Positions 6,783-12,981 of a stretch of 15,523 nucleotides of DNA are shown here, piece after piece. The stretch covers positions 1-15,523 of the forward strand of contig CAZZBW010000021.1 of NCBI GenBank assembly GCA_964653045.1, written 5' to 3'. This stretch comes from DAOOPX01 sp964653045 (GTDB lineage Bacteria > Patescibacteriota > Microgenomatia > UBA1400 > PJMF01). Within the stretch, counting starts at the first letter, position 1. Each line of letters starts with the position of its first letter. Below the pieces are notes generated by a model. It was not told where the DNA came from and searched no databases. It saw only the letters and a program-made list of their open reading frames with translations. A program made the translations under genes and the position numbers.

Positions 6783-7013
6783 CTAAGGTTGATTGACATT
6801 TACGTCAATTTCATCCGGAACGTTGATATTAGGCTGGGGGATGTTCACTTCTGGAGCAGGAACATTCACTTCAATCCGATTTGGTTGCCTTAGGTAAGGG
6901 AGACCAAAGTATAGAAGTAAGGCGATAAATCCCACCAGTAGCACGACTCCCAGGAGAAAGCTATTGCCGCCACTTTCTTGGTTTGGAGCTGGGTTGTTTA
7001 CGACTGTTGCCAT
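6783..7013 (-). CDS. Single-span small membrane protein with VNVPxPE-like repeat tail
   Basis: The 76-residue protein has a polar N-terminus, one strong transmembrane helix (about residues 19-41, SFLLGVVLLVGFIALLLYFG) and a tail made of near-repeats: RIEVNVPAPEV, NIPQPNI, NVPDEIDVNV. The alternating hydrophobic/polar residues with regular prolines suggest an extended or beta-type segment. I do not know a named family, although similar proteins annotated 'hypothetical' occur beside YtxH and GlsB genes. The ribosome site AAAGGAA before the ATG fixes the start. It is the middle gene of the stress-type cassette and is presumably co-transcribed with its two neighbours. Confidence 0.8.
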   Translation of the reverse strand: MATVVNNPAPNQESGGNSFLLGVVLLVGFIALLLYFGLPYLRQPNRIEVNVPAPEVNIPQPNINVPDEIDVNVNQP

Positions 7014-7035
7014 AAGTTTCCTTTCTTTGTATTTA

Positions 7036-7317
7036 TTACTTTACTAATTTTTTAGCTCTATCTTTGGTTTCTTCCATCATCCTATCTGCTTCATCTTTCT
7101 TTTCTAAAGCAGCAGCGGAAACATCGCTAACGAGATCCGATCCACGTTTCATCACCCCATTAACTGCTTTGCCCAACTTGGCACGATTCTGTTTGTTGCT
7201 GAGCGCTACGGCTCCAGCAACTCCCAGTCCAGCTCCAATGATGACTCCTGCTGCAGCTGCGGCAGCACTCATGCCGTTCCGTTTATCTTTATTATTCATT
7301 TGCTTGGAATCTGACAT
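7036..7317 (-). CDS. YtxH-like general stress protein
   Basis: I place the start at the ATG of MSDSKQMNNK (93 residues) because AAGGAGA lies 6 nt upstream of it; an in-frame ATG 21 nt further out lacks such a site and its codons overlap the ribosome site. The protein has a polar N-terminus, an alanine/glycine-rich membrane-associated helix (about residues 16-38, AAAAAAGVIIGAGLGVAGAVAL) and a charged amphipathic C-terminal helix with alternating Lys/Glu/Asp. This is the usual YtxH/gas-vesicle-GvpP-like layout of about 90-130 residues. The family is induced by general stress in Bacillus; its function is not defined. It is the first gene of the cassette and has a TACAAT box about 48 nt upstream. 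Confidence 0.8.
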   Translation of the reverse strand: MSDSKQMNNKDKRNGMSAAAAAAGVIIGAGLGVAGAVALSNKQNRAKLGKAVNGVMKRGSDLVSDVSAAALEKKDEADRMMEETKDRAKKLVK

Positions 7318-7364
7318 ATTTGTCTCCTTATTTATCAACTACTGCGTCTCTGTTTACTGAATGA

Positions 7365-7370
7365 ATTGTA
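7365..7370 (-). promoter_or_regulatory. -10 box (TACAAT) of the small stress-protein cassette
   Basis: TACAAT on the minus strand lies 47 nt before the YtxH-like ATG, leaving a normal leader that contains AAGGAGA. A -35 element at proper distance is not obvious. Confidence 0.4.
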
Positions 7371-7505
7371 CTAAGAAGAGAATACAAATTGATGTAAGGA
7401 GGATTACAAATATTACCATTATCACTGACTATTTTTCATTTTCTACAATGTCTGATTGCTTTCTCAAAATCTATTCGTTTTACTTATTCAACCAGTTCAC
7501 ACATG

Positions 7506-7533
7506 TTGTATAAGAATATTGATACGATATAAT
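7506..7533 (+). promoter_or_regulatory. Sigma-70-type promoter (TTGTAT-16-TATAAT)
   Basis: TTGTAT at 7506-7511 and a consensus TATAAT at 7528-7533 are 16 nt apart. They lie 27 nt before the ATG of the DUF6498 gene. This is the best two-box promoter in the window and gives an ordinary short leader. Confidence 0.55.
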
Positions 7534-7560
7534 GAATTACTTCCATGAAGATTTCGAATA

Positions 7561-8283
7561 ATGATGATTGATACTATTAAACTAAGCACATCTGCAGTTG
7601 CGTTAATTTTAAATAACTTGGTTCCTCTATTTGGTGTCATTTTCCTGAGCTGGAATTTTTCGAACATTATTTTTTTATATTGGTTTGAAAATATTGTAAT
7701 TGGGATTTTTACTGTCATGAAAATGAAGATGACACAGCATCCAGTTGCTTATAAATTATCGGAACAAAAAAATCTAAATCTTATTACAGCAGTAATGAAG
7801 TTGTTTATTATTGGTTTTTTCATTATTCATTTTGGCGCCTTTACCTTGGGTCACGGAGTATTTCTTCTGGTCATTTTTGGAAGGAACATAAATTTTAAAA
7901 TTAACTTATTAATTGCCATACTCGCCATGTTTATCAGTCACGGAATTTCATTTATCGAAAATTACGTTCAACCTAAAAAATATCTAAGCACTCATGAATC
8001 AATTTTGATGTTTGCACCTTATCCCAGAATAATTGTGATGCATCTTGTAGTCGGGATTGGCGCATTTTTCGTAGCTGATAAAATGTCTTTAATACCTATG
8101 GTACTGTTTGTCATACTTAAAACAGTAGTTGATTTAGGCAGTCATCTCTTTGAACATGCCCCAAATAACCCTCAAAAATCCAATCATTTCCTTGAAAAGG
8201 TTTTACGCGTCACACTTAAAAATTCACTCCAAAATGGTCGATGGGATCAGGTAGTGGTGAAAATTGACCCAAAAGATAAATAA
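7561..8283 (+). CDS. DUF6498-containing multi-span membrane protein
   Basis: The 240-residue protein has about six hydrophobic segments. Its landmarks match the DUF6498 family as I know it: NNLVPLFGVIFLSWNFSNIIFLYWFENIVIG at the N-terminus, FFIIHFGAFTLGHGVFLLVIFG in the middle, FISHGISFIENYV, then the PYPRIIVMHLVVGIGAFFVAD segment and LKTVVDLGSHLFEH near the end. The recurring histidines next to membrane helices (IHFG, LGHG, ISHG, VMHL, GSHLFEH) are a family trait and might bind metal or heme, but that is inference. The function is unknown. The ORF starts with ATGATG; no Shine-Dalgarno is visible. An eight-codon reading frame (7545-7571) overlaps the start. It faces the cysteine-rich gene tail to tail, with a hairpin in between. 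Confidence 0.85.
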   Translation: MMIDTIKLSTSAVALILNNLVPLFGVIFLSWNFSNIIFLYWFENIVIGIFTVMKMKMTQHPVAYKLSEQKNLNLITAVMKLFIIGFFIIHFGAFTLGHGVFLLVIFGRNINFKINLLIAILAMFISHGISFIENYVQPKKYLSTHESILMFAPYPRIIVMHLVVGIGAFFVADKMSLIPMVLFVILKTVVDLGSHLFEHAPNNPQKSNHFLEKVLRVTLKNSLQNGRWDQVVVKIDPKDK

Positions 8284-8342
8284 GTTGTAGAAGATTATTT
8301 TCGGAAAATGAAGGAAGAATCATCAATAACTATAAAGTGAAT

Positions 8343-8372
8343 ATTGGATGCGAAGCTCTGCTTCCAATGTTT
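8343..8372 (+). terminator. Likely terminator after the DUF6498 gene
   Basis: ATTGGATGC (8343-8351) pairs with GCTTCCAAT (8360-8368) with one mismatch and an 8-nt loop, followed by GTTTTC. It lies about 60 nt behind the stop codon. The short T run makes it a moderate candidate. Confidence 0.45.
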
Positions 8373-8431
8373 TCTGATGCATGGCTCAAACCTAATTCAA
8401 TATGTTAATTGAAAATAACGTGCAACTTACA

Positions 8432-8779
8432 TCAAGGGCGTTTACAAATTTGCAATGATTCTTCGAAGCACTCCTGCTCGCCTTCCACAGAAATTGCGCC
8501 ACATCTCACCCTTTTTTTATCTGTGTCGACACAAATTAAATCTGAATCACAAATTTTTGCTTCACTCAAGCCGCACTCATCGCCTTCTTTTAAGTATTTT
8601 ACGCAACGAAAAATATCAGTTTTACCATATCTCTTACACTCAAGATCACTTGCACAATTGTTGCTACTAGGATTACATTCTTCCCAAATGCCCACATCAC
8701 TCGGAAAATACTTAAAAAAAATCACCAGTCCTAGCGTGACGACTAATACAATAACCAACAATATCAATAGTTTCTTCAT
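8432..8779 (-). CDS. Membrane-anchored protein with duplicated cysteine module
   Basis: The 115-residue product begins with MKK and a strong hydrophobic helix (about residues 4-22) without a clear cleavage or lipobox site, so it is probably an anchored extracytoplasmic protein. The rest is cysteine-rich: Cys35, 42, 48, 59, then 69, 77, 83, 93, then 104 and 112. The first eight form two similar modules, C-x6-C-x5-C-x10-C and C-x7-C-x5-C-x9-C, both carrying (A/D)SDL-x-C. This is an internal duplication and resembles Dickkopf-like cysteine-rich modules seen in some bacterial surface proteins. Even cysteine number and location suggest disulphides outside the cell. No Shine-Dalgarno is visible; a TATAAA lies 11 nt upstream of the ATG. 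The function is unknown. Confidence 0.7.
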   Translation of the reverse strand: MKKLLILLVIVLVVTLGLVIFFKYFPSDVGIWEECNPSSNNCASDLECKRYGKTDIFRCVKYLKEGDECGLSEAKICDSDLICVDTDKKRVRCGAISVEGEQECFEESLQICKRP

Positions 8780-8845
8780 ATTTTGTCCAGTTTATAAGAT
8801 CAGACGTTATAATTAAATTACAATATTAAGCAAAGCATTAATATT

Positions 8846-9385
8846 CTATTTTTTCTTATATTTTGTAAATTTATTTATTAAGTAGATAATTAAGCTGATT
8901 CCCAAACATAAAATAAAAAATATTAAAACTTGCCCGCTTTGAAAATAGTATTCAATTCTTTCTTTCAAAGAAAGAATTGTGTGATTTGTCTCGTTAATAT
9001 TAATATACTCGATAGTATCCCCCGCAATAGAAGATCGAAAATTACCATTTTCTTGAAGATCAAGCCAAATCCTAATTTCATCTCCATTTACCACCTTAAC
9101 GGCAGAAGAGCCTGTTTCTTCAAGACCATAAGGGATATGGCGAAAATCAATCGTAAGAAGATCGCCTATCTTAACTTCTCCGTTACTTCTCTCCACTTTA
9201 CTAACTAATAATTTAAAGGTTCCAACACCTCCATTAATTTTTCTTTCTTGAACTTTTCCAATTACTACCACATCCGCATTTGTCTGAGCGTCTTTAACTT
9301 GCTGAGGTGATGGGACAGCCTGAATTAAGGCGGGTGAAAGAAACAAAAGAAAAAGAGTCAAAAAAGTAATTAACAGTTTTTTCAT
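8846..9385 (-). CDS. Exported protein with signal peptide, beta domain and C-terminal membrane anchor
   Basis: I do not recognise a firm family. The 179-residue product starts with a classical signal peptide (MKK, hydrophobic core LITFLTLFLLFLSPALIQA, likely cleavage after residue ~23). Then comes a beta-rich domain (about 30-130) beginning ADVVVIGKVQERK, with VGTFKLLVSKVERSNGEVKIGDLLTIDF and DEIRIWLDLQENG; the pattern recalls the OB/NTR-like 'vesicular' exported domains that open with [VA]-x-[VG]-x-V. A single helix (VLIFFILCLGISLIIYLINKF) and a basic tail KYKKK follow, a stop-transfer anchor. The expected topology is a surface domain held in the membrane by its C-terminus. A TACATT lies 7 nt before the ATG. 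It lies 66 nt upstream of the cysteine-rich gene on the same strand, and both could act at the cell surface. Confidence 0.7.
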   Translation of the reverse strand: MKKLLITFLTLFLLFLSPALIQAVPSPQQVKDAQTNADVVVIGKVQERKINGGVGTFKLLVSKVERSNGEVKIGDLLTIDFRHIPYGLEETGSSAVKVVNGDEIRIWLDLQENGNFRSSIAGDTIEYININETNHTILSLKERIEYYFQSGQVLIFFILCLGISLIIYLINKFTKYKKK

Positions 9386-9480
9386 ACCTAATAATGTATC
9401 TTAATTATTTAATTGGTCAAATTTTTTTAGTCTCGTTTATTTTTGACATATACATTGATAAAATTATTAATTGAAAATTA

Positions 9481-10257
9481 TCATAAATACTTTTTCTTAA
9501 CCACCAAGTAACCGTTAACAGCAATAAACACACTAATGCATAAAATAATGATGTAGATCACGCTGGGGTACATGTAGTTGAAAAAAAGTGGCGAAGTGTG
9601 TTTGAGATAAATACCAAAGTAGGCCCAAACTGGAACAAGTCCGTAGGCGAGGTTTCTTTCTCTGATGGCGGTGATTGAGGCAATCACCGCCCCCACCAAT
9701 AAAATCATAATCATCCAGGCTTCATCAGGCAGAATCCAGTTTTTCCAGCCGAGACTAACTAGAAAAGTAGTAATGTTAGCGATGGTAGCGATCGTGATCC
9801 AGCCAAAATATAGTCCAAACGGGATTTTGACCATTAGCCGATCTTTGATTGAAAGTGATTTTTCATTGGTAATTGCTGAAATCTTGGTTAGCGTAAAAAG
9901 CAGGACCAGCATCAAAATTACCGTCATGCCCATTTGCTGGTAATGCCAGAAGAAAATCCAAGTGGCGTTGGCCAAGGATGATAGGATAAACCACAGATTG
10001 AGCTGGTGGAAGATTTCAGCCCTTTTCGCCGGCTGGGGTAAAAATTGATAAACTACATAAACTGCCAAGCATAAGTAAATCACTCCCCAAATGGAAAACG
10101 TCACCCCAGCCGGCGCAAACAAGTTGGGATAAGCATCAGACACCGCTCCGGTATCAATCCCATTGATCGGCAAAATATTAGCCAGCGCGTTGACTGTCAC
10201 CATACCAACGAACGAAACAAGGGTAAGGATTTTAACTAGCAATGTGTTTTTGAGCAT
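9481..10257 (-). CDS. TspO/MBR-family tryptophan-rich sensory protein (long form)
   Basis: The 258-residue protein has about eight membrane spans and the hallmark N-terminal block of the long TspO-like subfamily: NALANILPINGIDTGAVSDAYPNLFAPAGVTFSIWGVIYL. Tryptophans recur at helix ends (WGVIYL, NLWFIL, TWIFFWH, GWITIAT, WKNWILP, PVWAYFGIY). Classical TspO proteins are about 160 residues with five helices and bind porphyrins or sterols. This longer version adds helices, and its ligand is not established, so porphyrin binding should not be assumed. The start is supported by the immediate first helix and a TATATT box exactly 6 nt before the ATG. It lies downstream of the arsenite methyltransferase gene on the same strand with a 67-nt gap containing its own promoter. 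Confidence 0.85.
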   Translation of the reverse strand: MLKNTLLVKILTLVSFVGMVTVNALANILPINGIDTGAVSDAYPNLFAPAGVTFSIWGVIYLCLAVYVVYQFLPQPAKRAEIFHQLNLWFILSSLANATWIFFWHYQQMGMTVILMLVLLFTLTKISAITNEKSLSIKDRLMVKIPFGLYFGWITIATIANITTFLVSLGWKNWILPDEAWMIMILLVGAVIASITAIRERNLAYGLVPVWAYFGIYLKHTSPLFFNYMYPSVIYIIILCISVFIAVNGYLVVKKKYL

Positions 10258-10263
10258 GAATTA

Positions 10264-10269
10264 AATATA
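10264..10269 (-). promoter_or_regulatory. -10 box (TATATT) 6 nt before the TspO-like ATG
   Basis: On the minus strand TATATT is followed by TAATTC and the ATG; the LysE-type gene has the nearly identical TATATT-TAACTC-ATG. A leaderless start is implied. Confidence 0.5.
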
Positions 10270-10324
10270 ACACCAAATGTGCAACTAACATAATTGTACA
10301 AATCAACAATAATTAATGAAACTT

Positions 10325-11068
10325 CTACCGTTTATAGGCTGAAAATGTCATGCTCACAGAGTAGTTTCCCAAAAATCCAGGTGTTTCTTTGTGAATCTCG
10401 ACATCGGTGAAACCAGCGCTTTCCAACAAACTCAGATATTCTTGTTTCAGAATTGCGCCGCTGACACAACCAACCAATAACTCTTTGTCATTTTTGATAT
10501 TTTCAGGCAAGGGCTTGGTCAGCACCACATCTGAAACCATCAATCTCCCACCAGTTTTTAATACTCGAAATGCTTCCGCAAAGACTTTGTCTTTATTTGG
10601 AGCCAAATTAATTACACAATTTGAGATAACAGCATCGACTGAGGCAGTATCAATCGGTAGCGCTTCAATATCACCCTGGATAAACTCCACGTTGGAGTAA
10701 TGACCCTTGGTTGCATTTTCTCTCGCCTTTTCCACCATCTCGTCAGTCATATCTAAACCAATTACCTTACCTGATTTTCCCACTTTTGTAGCTGCCAAAA
10801 AGGCATCAAAACCCGCACCTGAGCCCAGGTCAAGAACTACCTCACCTTCTTGTAAAGATGCAACGGCAGTGGGATTTCCACAACCCAAACCCAGATTTGA
10901 TCCTTGGGGAGCCTGGTCCATCTCAGACTGGGTGTACCCCATCTGGCCAGATTGCCGTTGCGCCTTTTTATTGGAATCACAACCACAATGGCAACCACAG
11001 CCAGATGATTGAACAATTTTGGCGTAAGAGTCTTTTACTGTCTTTTTGATTGAAGCGGCTTTCGTCAT
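10325..11068 (-). CDS. arsM: Arsenite S-adenosylmethionine methyltransferase
   Basis: The 247-residue protein matches ArsM over its core. SNLGLGCGNPTAVASLQEGE is followed by the SAM-binding motif VLDLGSGAGFDAFLA, GLDMTDEMVEKAR, GDIEALPID and ISNCVINLAPNKDKVF, then GGRLMVSDVV and GCVSGAI. The three cysteines expected to bind As(III) are present: Cys63, Cys151 and Cys201. An extra cluster, CGCHCGC at residues 24-30, may hand on or bind arsenic. The enzyme methylates As(III) in the cytoplasm to mono-, di- and possibly trimethyl species, using SAM and thiols. No arsR, arsB or acr3 gene is next to it in the window. An extended -10 (TGATACAAT) ends 8 nt before the ATG and no ribosome site is seen. 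Confidence 0.93.
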   Translation of the reverse strand: MTKAASIKKTVKDSYAKIVQSSGCGCHCGCDSNKKAQRQSGQMGYTQSEMDQAPQGSNLGLGCGNPTAVASLQEGEVVLDLGSGAGFDAFLAATKVGKSGKVIGLDMTDEMVEKARENATKGHYSNVEFIQGDIEALPIDTASVDAVISNCVINLAPNKDKVFAEAFRVLKTGGRLMVSDVVLTKPLPENIKNDKELLVGCVSGAILKQEYLSLLESAGFTDVEIHKETPGFLGNYSVSMTFSAYKR

Positions 11069-11076
11069 ATTTGCGC

Positions 11077-11085
11077 ATTGTATCA
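11077..11085 (-). promoter_or_regulatory. Extended -10 promoter (TGATACAAT) of arsM
   Basis: On the minus strand TGA-TACAAT is followed by GCGCAAAT and the ATG, so transcription should begin at or just before the start codon. Confidence 0.55.
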
Positions 11086-11208
11086 GAATGCTTAATTTAG
11101 TTTTCGACCACGACCTATCCTTGGGTTACGCATCTCGGAAAAAAAATATTTTGTTACAAAGCTAAAACAAATCTTCTATTAGGATCTAGATAACGTAATC
11201 AGCATGCT

Positions 11209-11269
11209 TTATTTTAGGTAAATTCTTCTTTATATAAATTCATATATACCTTTTTATATAAAGAAAAAA
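11209..11269. repeat. Intergenic hairpin repeat, copy 2
   Basis: This segment is 47/61 identical by hand count to 5864-5924. Here the inverted repeat is longer: TTCTTTATATAAA (11226-11238) and TTTATATAAAGAA (11253-11265) are a perfect 13-bp pair around a 14-nt loop. Each arm contains the self-complementary TTTATATAAA. AGGATCT stands 28 nt to the left (11181-11187). Like copy 1 it lies upstream of a minus-strand gene with a TACAAT promoter. Confidence 0.6.
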
Positions 11270-11377
11270 TATGGAAAAATGAGAGAGATTGTGGCTTGCT
11301 TCAAAAAATTAAAATTAGTCTTTGTAAAACAGCGCACTTAAAGAACAACAACTCACTACTCAATGAGCAAAATCTTT

Positions 11378-11839
11378 TTATTCATTTTTTCTCCTTATTA
11401 TCAAAGAAATTACGAGCGATATCAAAAATATCATCGAGCCAATGAAACAAGGCGTGGTAAAGATGTTATCGGTTGCCACACCTGAACAAGAAATCTTGTC
11501 ACCCTGCGCTTTGAAATAATAATTGTAGATTTCAATCGCCAAATTAGACCAAGCAAAAATGGTTGAACCGATAAGTAATAGCACCAACCTGCTCTGTTGG
11601 ATAACTTGTTTTGTTCGCGGCAATTTTTGAATAATTGCCGCCCAAATAAATGCCCCTACAAAAGCGAAAGCTCCATAGAAACACGGAGTGGTCATCGGAT
11701 TAGGAATCACACAGTTTTGTATTCGAGTCAATGATTGGTACATACCGTAAAAACGGACAAAATCCATATAAACTGTGTACCAAGCAAAGATCGAACCTGC
11801 TAACAACACCAGCGTTTGTAACCAAAGTAGTTTTTTCAT
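11378..11839 (-). CDS. Four-span membrane protein with duplicated 2-TM cysteine unit
   Basis: The 153-residue product consists of two similar halves. Half one runs from LLAGSIFAWYTVYMDFVRFY through C43 to TTPCFYGAFAF (Cys53); half two runs from LLIGSTIFAWSNLAIEIYNYY through C118 to TTPCFIGSMIF (Cys131). Each half is two membrane spans with the cysteines in the connecting loop at the membrane face. Paired cysteines in a small four-span protein recall VKOR or DsbB-type thiol redox proteins, but there is no CxxC and the spacing (C-x9-C and C-x12-C) differs, so a redox role is only a hypothesis. It is the last gene of the operon, beginning 3 nt after the PspC-like stop, with GAG just before the ATG. 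The tail IIRRKNE is basic/polar. Confidence 0.75.
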   Translation of the reverse strand: MKKLLWLQTLVLLAGSIFAWYTVYMDFVRFYGMYQSLTRIQNCVIPNPMTTPCFYGAFAFVGAFIWAAIIQKLPRTKQVIQQSRLVLLLIGSTIFAWSNLAIEIYNYYFKAQGDKISCSGVATDNIFTTPCFIGSMIFLISLVISLIIRRKNE

Positions 11840-11842
11840 ATC

Positions 11843-12034
11843 TCAATCTTGATCTTCTTCAGGGATCACTAACCAGCAGATTATATAAGGCACAATGCCG
11901 GGTAAACCGCCGGGTATAAGTAGAAAAACCCAAATCAAACGCAGTAATACTACGTCAAGATCAAAGTAGTTAGCCATTCCACTCGCCACCCCAGCAAATA
12001 CTCGACCTTTTTTCGATCTTCTTAGTTTTTTCAT
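11843..12034 (-). CDS. PspC domain protein
   Basis: The 63-residue protein is a complete minimal PspC domain: basic N-terminus MKKLRRSKKGRVFAGVASGMANYF, then DLDVVLLRLIWVFLLIPGG and the second hydrophobic part with IICWLVIPEED. PspC-type proteins sense or respond to membrane stress; stand-alone short forms of 60-70 residues are common. It starts 4 nt behind the Nudix stop codon and is followed after 3 nt by the four-span cysteine protein, so it is clearly inside an operon. A TAAAAT overlapping the Nudix stop lies exactly 6 nt before its ATG and could be an internal leaderless promoter or chance. Confidence 0.92.
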   Translation of the reverse strand: MKKLRRSKKGRVFAGVASGMANYFDLDVVLLRLIWVFLLIPGGLPGIVPYIICWLVIPEEDQD

Positions 12035-12038
12035 AACT

Positions 12039-12542
12039 TTATTTTACATCTAATCTACCATTGCGGAGAGATGTTTTTTTCTTGGTCTTTTTTTGCTGAA
12101 GCACTTGATCAATCAAGAAAATTTGATTCTGACGAAGGAGGGGCAGTTTATCTTGAGTAAAAAAACCGTGCGCCTTCACCTCAGCTGAAGGCGCAAACTC
12201 TCCTCCGATTAGCACGCCCACATAACAAATATCTACCCGCGATGAAGTCCGATCGGTCCGAGTTTTCAGTAACTTATCAGCACTCACAACCAACCCAGTC
12301 TCCTCTTTGATTTCCCGTTCCAGCGCCTCACCGGGGTGTTCGCCAGACTTCATGTAACCCCCAGGTAAACTCCATGCATGTTGCCGATAACTGTGTTTGA
12401 CAAGTAGTACTTCACGACGCTCGTTTAGGATAATCCCTGTCACACCGATCAAAAACTGCTGGTGAAGTAAACGCATGACGAATAACTGCAGGTTTTTGGG
12501 TAAACGCAAGGCTTTCCAAATCTTAGCCAGGATTTTTTTCAC
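12039..12542 (-). CDS. Nudix hydrolase
   Basis: A perfect Nudix box spans residues 62-84: Gly62, five residues, Glu68, seven residues, Arg76-Glu77-x-x-Glu80-Glu81-x-Gly83-Leu84. It lies in a typical fold with FLIGVTGIILNERREVLLVKH before it and a helix/strand region after. The length (167) fits a single-domain member; it would hydrolyse a nucleoside diphosphate linked to some moiety, with Mg2+ bound by the box glutamates. The substrate is not readable. The N-terminal ~28 residues (KIWKALRLPKNLQLFVMRLLHQQ) form an amphipathic, basic helix that could touch the membrane. The start is GTG and overlaps the LapA-like stop codon (GTGA), which means translational coupling. The C-terminus is lysine/arginine-rich. 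Confidence 0.92.
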   Translation of the reverse strand: MKKILAKIWKALRLPKNLQLFVMRLLHQQFLIGVTGIILNERREVLLVKHSYRQHAWSLPGGYMKSGEHPGEALEREIKEETGLVVSADKLLKTRTDRTSSRVDICYVGVLIGGEFAPSAEVKAHGFFTQDKLPLLRQNQIFLIDQVLQQKKTKKKTSLRNGRLDVK

Positions 12543-12883
12543 AGTGATTTGCTATCTGCTGGTTCCGCAACTCCCCCCAACTTCAGTTTTTGATTTTCCA
12601 ACTCTAATTGGTGGACGCGTTTGGTCAACTCCAGCACTTCATTTTTTCCACGGCGAATTTCAATACGTTTGCCCCGTAGTACTAAAGAACCAGAAATATC
12701 GTGTGCCAGTCGTAAAATATACGAGAGAATTATGCCTGCCAAAAAAGAACCAATAATGACATAAAATAGCGGGATATCTGTCACAACAAATGACCCCACC
12801 CGAACCGAGACTAATGCCAAATTTGCTTGGGCAACGTAGACTAACAATCCACCGAATACCAACAATAAAATTAAACTTAACAT
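12539..12883 (-). CDS. LapA-domain membrane protein (DUF1049-like)
   Basis: The 114-residue protein has two membrane helices (about 1-19 and 40-62) separated by a short beta-type stretch (NLALVSVRVGSFVVTDIPLF), then a charged coiled-coil-like tail (KNEVLELTKRVHQLELENQKLKL). This is the LapA/YciS-type layout; in E. coli LapA acts with LapB in lipopolysaccharide assembly control, but in bacteria without LPS the role is unknown. A strong GGAGGT site 6 nt before the ATG places the start, and TACAAT lies 18 nt before the ATG. It is the first gene of a four-gene operon (LapA-like, Nudix, PspC, four-span) and overlaps the Nudix gene by 4 nt. Confidence 0.82.
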   Translation of the reverse strand: MLSLILLLVFGGLLVYVAQANLALVSVRVGSFVVTDIPLFYVIIGSFLAGIILSYILRLAHDISGSLVLRGKRIEIRRGKNEVLELTKRVHQLELENQKLKLGGVAEPADSKSL

Positions 12884-12901
12884 AGAACTACCTCCAAAAT
12901 C

Positions 12902-12907
12902 ATTGTA
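12902..12907 (-). promoter_or_regulatory. -10 box (TACAAT) of the LapA-Nudix-PspC operon
   Basis: The box lies just 18 nt before the ATG, so the transcript should begin very close to or at the GGAGGT ribosome site (12890-12895). The leader would thus be nearly nothing but the Shine-Dalgarno sequence. Confidence 0.5.
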
Positions 12908-12981
12908 GCCTATATTTTAGTTCGGTGTGGTGCAATGAAGGAAGGCGACATCAAGACTAGTTTTTTGGTCAATGGTAATAC

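Larger units (their letters stand above)
7339..7560. other. Divergent promoter region, 222 nt
   Basis: It contains the -10 box of the small stress-protein cassette on the minus strand (7365-7370) and the two-box promoter of the DUF6498 gene on the plus strand (7506-7533). The middle is AT-rich and shows no coding character or notable repeat. Confidence 0.4.
11069..11377. other. 309-nt intergenic region
   Basis: From right to left on the minus strand it contains the 3' end of the four-gene operon with a weak CTCA/TGAG hairpin and T-rich stretch (about 11340-11377), the second copy of the hairpin repeat (11209-11269), and the extended -10 promoter of arsM (11077-11085). No open frame with coding character was found here. 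Confidence 0.5.

Noticed and set aside
7036..7338. Longer start (seven extra residues) for the YtxH-like gene
   Set aside because: AAGGAGA lies 6 nt before the internal ATG at 7317, and the longer start would put this site inside the coding region.
8409..8816. Plus-strand open frame of 135 codons opposite the cysteine-rich protein gene
   Set aside because: The minus-strand frame has a membrane anchor and regular duplicated cysteines; the plus frame looks random in composition.
10407..11049. Several plus-strand open frames opposite arsM
   Set aside because: They are antisense shadows of a well-conserved methyltransferase gene.
12035..12046. TAAAAT 6 nt before the PspC ATG as an internal promoter
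   Set aside because: It is made from the last codons and stop of the Nudix gene inside a tight operon, so it may be chance; kept only as a remark in the PspC entry.
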